Origin: Pseudomonas triclosanedens | GTDB lineage: Bacteria > Pseudomonadota > Gammaproteobacteria > Pseudomonadales > Pseudomonadaceae | Assembly (NCBI RefSeq): GCF_026686735.1 | Contig: NZ_CP113432.1 | Location: forward strand, 4,887,001 to 4,951,000 | DNA: 64,000 bases | Reading direction: 5' to 3' | In this document: one piece after another, positions 61,941-64,000 of the stretch | Position numbering within the stretch: the first letter of the stretch is position 1 | Layout of the letters: each line of letters starts with the position of its first letter | The notes under the pieces: model-generated | Told to the model about the DNA's origin: nothing | What the model saw: the letters and a program-made list of their open reading frames with translations, nothing else | Database searches by the model: none | Made by a program: the position numbers and the translations under genes

Positions 61941-62900
61941 TCAGGCGAAGGGTTTGGGCTCCGCCGCGAACGACAGGCTCATGGCGCCCGCGCCGAGGTT
62001 GATGCCGCCGGTCGGGCTGAGCATCGCGAGGTGCACCTGTACGCCGTTGGCCTGGCAGGCCGCCTCCAGCGCGGCGAACCCCGGCAGGTCGCGCAGCGCG
62101 GACGGATCCCCGGCGTAGCTCAGACACATCTGCGGGGCCAGCAACTCGCCCGCCTCCACCCGCGCACGGGCGAAGTTGAGCAGGCGTTCGGCGGACTTCT
62201 CGTAGTTCGGCGATACCGAGACCGGCTTGTCCTCTCCCTGAACCAGGCTAAGCACCGGTTTCATGTCGAGCATCGACCCAAGGCCCAGAAACGCACCGCG
62301 CAAGCGGTCACCGATGCTGCTGCGATCGCCCTTCTGGAAACCGCGACGGCGGATGTGGCCCAGGTCGCTGGCAACCAGGAATGTATTCATCTGCTCGCTG
62401 AGCTGCTCGAGGCGGGTGCGCACAGCGTTGGGCGAATTATCCGCGCCCAGCAGACGCACGCCTTCGGCGGCCAGAACGGCAAGACCGGCGAACACTGTGT
62501 GGCTGTCGATCACCCGCAGCGCGAACGGCCCGGCGACACCGGCGGCTGCGCGGCGCTCCTTGTAGCTCTGCAGCAGGCTGAAGGATGCCTGGGTCGCGTT
62601 GTCGAAGATCGGGCTGCGCTGGCTGCTGACGGTGAGGCAGATAACGTAGTCGAAGTCGGTAACGAGCGTTTCCAGGAACCAGTCGTGGGTCTGGGCGGGG
62701 GTCAGCGGCTCGCTACCGTCCTCCAGGCCGACCTTGGGCAGGTCCTGGGAATAGAATTTCAGGGTGGTGTCGGGATCTCGATCATCAACGATACGACGTT
62801 CGCCCAGACGGATGCCGATGGGCAGGACGCGAATGTTGTTGGCGGCAAGGAATTCAGGGGGAAGGTCGCAGGTTGCATCGACTACCAAGCCGATCCGCAT
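61941..62900 (-). CDS. DegV-family (fatty-acid-binding) protein
   Basis: The 319-residue product has MRIGLVVDATCDLPPEFL at the N-terminus, KVGLEDGSEPLTPAQTHDWF, VICLTVSSQRSPIFDNATQA around the fatty-acid-binding site, and RRGFQKGDRSSIGDRLRG, all DegV hallmarks. DegV proteins bind fatty acids and related FakB proteins present them to a kinase. In pseudomonads the role is not settled. AGGAG precedes ATG 62900. It is convergent with the glycosyltransferase. Confidence 0.9.
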   Translation of the reverse strand: MRIGLVVDATCDLPPEFLAANNIRVLPIGIRLGERRIVDDRDPDTTLKFYSQDLPKVGLEDGSEPLTPAQTHDWFLETLVTDFDYVICLTVSSQRSPIFDNATQASFSLLQSYKERRAAAGVAGPFALRVIDSHTVFAGLAVLAAEGVRLLGADNSPNAVRTRLEQLSEQMNTFLVASDLGHIRRRGFQKGDRSSIGDRLRGAFLGLGSMLDMKPVLSLVQGEDKPVSVSPNYEKSAERLLNFARARVEAGELLAPQMCLSYAGDPSALRDLPGFAALEAACQANGVQVHLAMLSPTGGINLGAGAMSLSFAAEPKPFA

Positions 62901-63111
62901 GACTTACTCCTATGGCCGTATCCCGGCCTATTGTTGTGTGAACGCCGTCATACAATGCCCGTTTCGGACTGGGAAGTCAGCATGCGGAAAGATGGGTCTT
63001 GGAAAAGTTTTGTAAACGCCGGGAGTGCAACCCCAGGACCATTCGGACAGCTTATGACTCATCATAAACAACTCGCAAACAGCCTCTTCCGGGGTCGCCG
63101 AACACTCATGA

Positions 63112-63147
63112 AAAAGCCCCCGGCGTCGATGGCGCCAGGGGCTTTAG
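63112..63147 (-). terminator. Terminator after the Old Yellow Enzyme gene
   Basis: On the minus strand AAAGCCCCTGGCGCC and GGCGTCGATGG...CCGGGGGCTTT form an imperfect GC stem followed by TTTTTC. It lies 22 bases beyond the stop at 63169. Confidence 0.85.
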
Positions 63148-63168
63148 CTCAGCGCTCAGCTCTGTCGA

Positions 63169-64000
63169 TCAGGCCAGCGACATCAGTGCGTCGCGGCTGA
63201 ACGGCTTGATGTCGGCCAGGCGACCATCACGCACCTTCACGGCCCAGTCCGGGTCCACCAGCAGAGCGCGGCCAACCGCAACCAGATCGAATTCCTGGTT
63301 ATTCAGTCGCTCCAGCAGGCCATCGATGCCCGACGGTTGCGCCACTTCATCGGTCTTGCCGAAGAAAGCAAGGAACTCGCTGCCATCCAGGCCGACATTG
63401 CCCACGGTGATGGTCGGCTTGCCGGTGAGCTGGCGGGTCCAGCCGGCCAGATTGAGCTCGGAGCCTTCGAATTCGGGAATCCAGAAGCGGCGGGTCGAGC
63501 AGTGGAAGATGTCCACACCAGCCTCGGACAGAGGCTTGAGGAAGGCTTCCAGCTCCTGCGCGGTCTGCACCAGGCGAGCGCTGTAGTCCTGCTGCTTCCA
63601 TTGGGAGAAGCGGAAGATGATCGGGTAGTCGGAGCCAACGGCCTCACGCACGGCCTTGATCAACTCGATGGCGAAGCGCGAACGGTTGGCCAGGCTGCCG
63701 CCGTACTCGTCGGTGCGCTTGTTGCTGCCGTCCCAGAAGAACTGGTCGATCAGGTAGCCATGAGCACCGTGGATTTCCACGCCATCCATGCCGATGGCCT
63801 TGGCATCGCGCGCTGCCTGGGCGAAGGCGGCGATGACTTCCTGGATGTCTTCCCTGGTCATCTCATGGACCAGCACGGTGCCGTCCTTGACCTTGCCGCT
63901 GGGGCCATAGCCCGGAACGCTCGCATCCGGCTCGGTACCCAGGCGGCGCACGGCGCCGACGTGCCAGAGTTGCGGAACGATCTTTCCGCCTTCGGCATGA
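63169..64000 (-). CDS. NADH:flavin oxidoreductase / Old Yellow Enzyme family, C-terminal part (5' end outside window)
   Basis: The frame enters from the right edge, open to base 64000, and about 277 residues are visible. GGKIVPQLWHVGAVRR and HGAHGYLIDQFFWDGSNKRTDEYGGSLANRSRFA (His pair for substrate binding, Tyr and Arg at the FMN site) identify an Old Yellow Enzyme relative. VGRALLVDPDW closes the FMN phosphate site. It reduces activated alkenes with NAD(P)H. The apparent ATG at 63951 is internal. It corresponds to PA0840 in PAO1 from memory. The substrate is unknown. Confidence 0.9.
   Translation of the reverse strand, partial: HAEGGKIVPQLWHVGAVRRLGTEPDASVPGYGPSGKVKDGTVLVHEMTREDIQEVIAAFAQAARDAKAIGMDGVEIHGAHGYLIDQFFWDGSNKRTDEYGGSLANRSRFAIELIKAVREAVGSDYPIIFRFSQWKQQDYSARLVQTAQELEAFLKPLSEAGVDIFHCSTRRFWIPEFEGSELNLAGWTRQLTGKPTITVGNVGLDGSEFLAFFGKTDEVAQPSGIDGLLERLNNQEFDLVAVGRALLVDPDWAVKVRDGRLADIKPFSRDALMSLA

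Overview
This window is chromosomal DNA from a high-GC gammaproteobacterium, almost certainly a Pseudomonas of the P. aeruginosa lineage (nitroreducens/citronellolis/knackmussii-like). The case rests on the end of an alginate operon (algJ-algF-algA), a TpbA-type phosphatase, Pseudomonas REP elements and several blocks whose gene order I remember from P. aeruginosa PAO1. No search was run, so the species is not fixed. I saw no rRNA, tRNA, insertion sequence or CRISPR array.

Layout. 1-2936: alginate acetylation and GDP-mannose genes, closed by a strong terminator. 3000-6740: small membrane proteins, an SDR, tpbA and a HAD hydrolase. 6913-12862: an AaeXAB-like aromatic-acid efflux operon with its own outer-membrane lipoprotein, divergent from a LysR gene, with a perfect palindrome between them. 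13058-16018: a 2-hydroxyacid dehydrogenase, then a DMT exporter divergent from an AraC regulator. 16019-20666: a repeat-rich spacer, an iron-type operon (DUF3649, PepSY, DUF3325) behind a Fur-box-like site, an unknown gene, and a TonB receptor that has lost its middle. 20744-25675: MocR regulator/DMT transporter divergon and a SWI2/SNF2 helicase. 25676-26270: a 595-base gene-free stretch with a REPIN and an orphan terminator.

26271-31092: a 3-hydroxybutyrate-dehydrogenase-like SDR, an ABC-2 exporter set without its ATPase, and psiE. 31262-36637: DUF3509, LexA-controlled yebG, leucine dehydrogenase, a SirB1-like protein and a MalT-type LuxR regulator. 36819-42985: a DUF1329/DUF1302 pair, an unusual SnoaL-AraC fusion regulator, and an FAD oxidoreductase with a cupin. 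43052-53833: enoyl-CoA hydratase, SDR, alpha/beta hydrolase, class II aldolase, WbqC-like protein, LrgAB-type pair with LysR, flavodoxin, folM-folE-folX, DUF1244 and HopJ-family genes. This part follows PAO1 PA3413-PA3440 order as I remember it.

54038-58137 (trxB, a CHASE4-HAMP-PAS-GGDEF diguanylate cyclase, cysZ) and 60732-64000 (glycosyltransferase, DegV, Old Yellow Enzyme) match the PAO1 PA0849-PA0840 neighbourhood. Between them, where I recall plcR-plcH-cerN in PAO1, sits a coupled three-gene cassette (58248-60464) of partly lower GC: a mycobacterial-type thymidylate-kinase homologue, a two-helix membrane protein with a large soluble domain, and a cupin-like protein. This is the best candidate for an undescribed system, possibly nucleotide-signal-based defence. 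That function is inference only.
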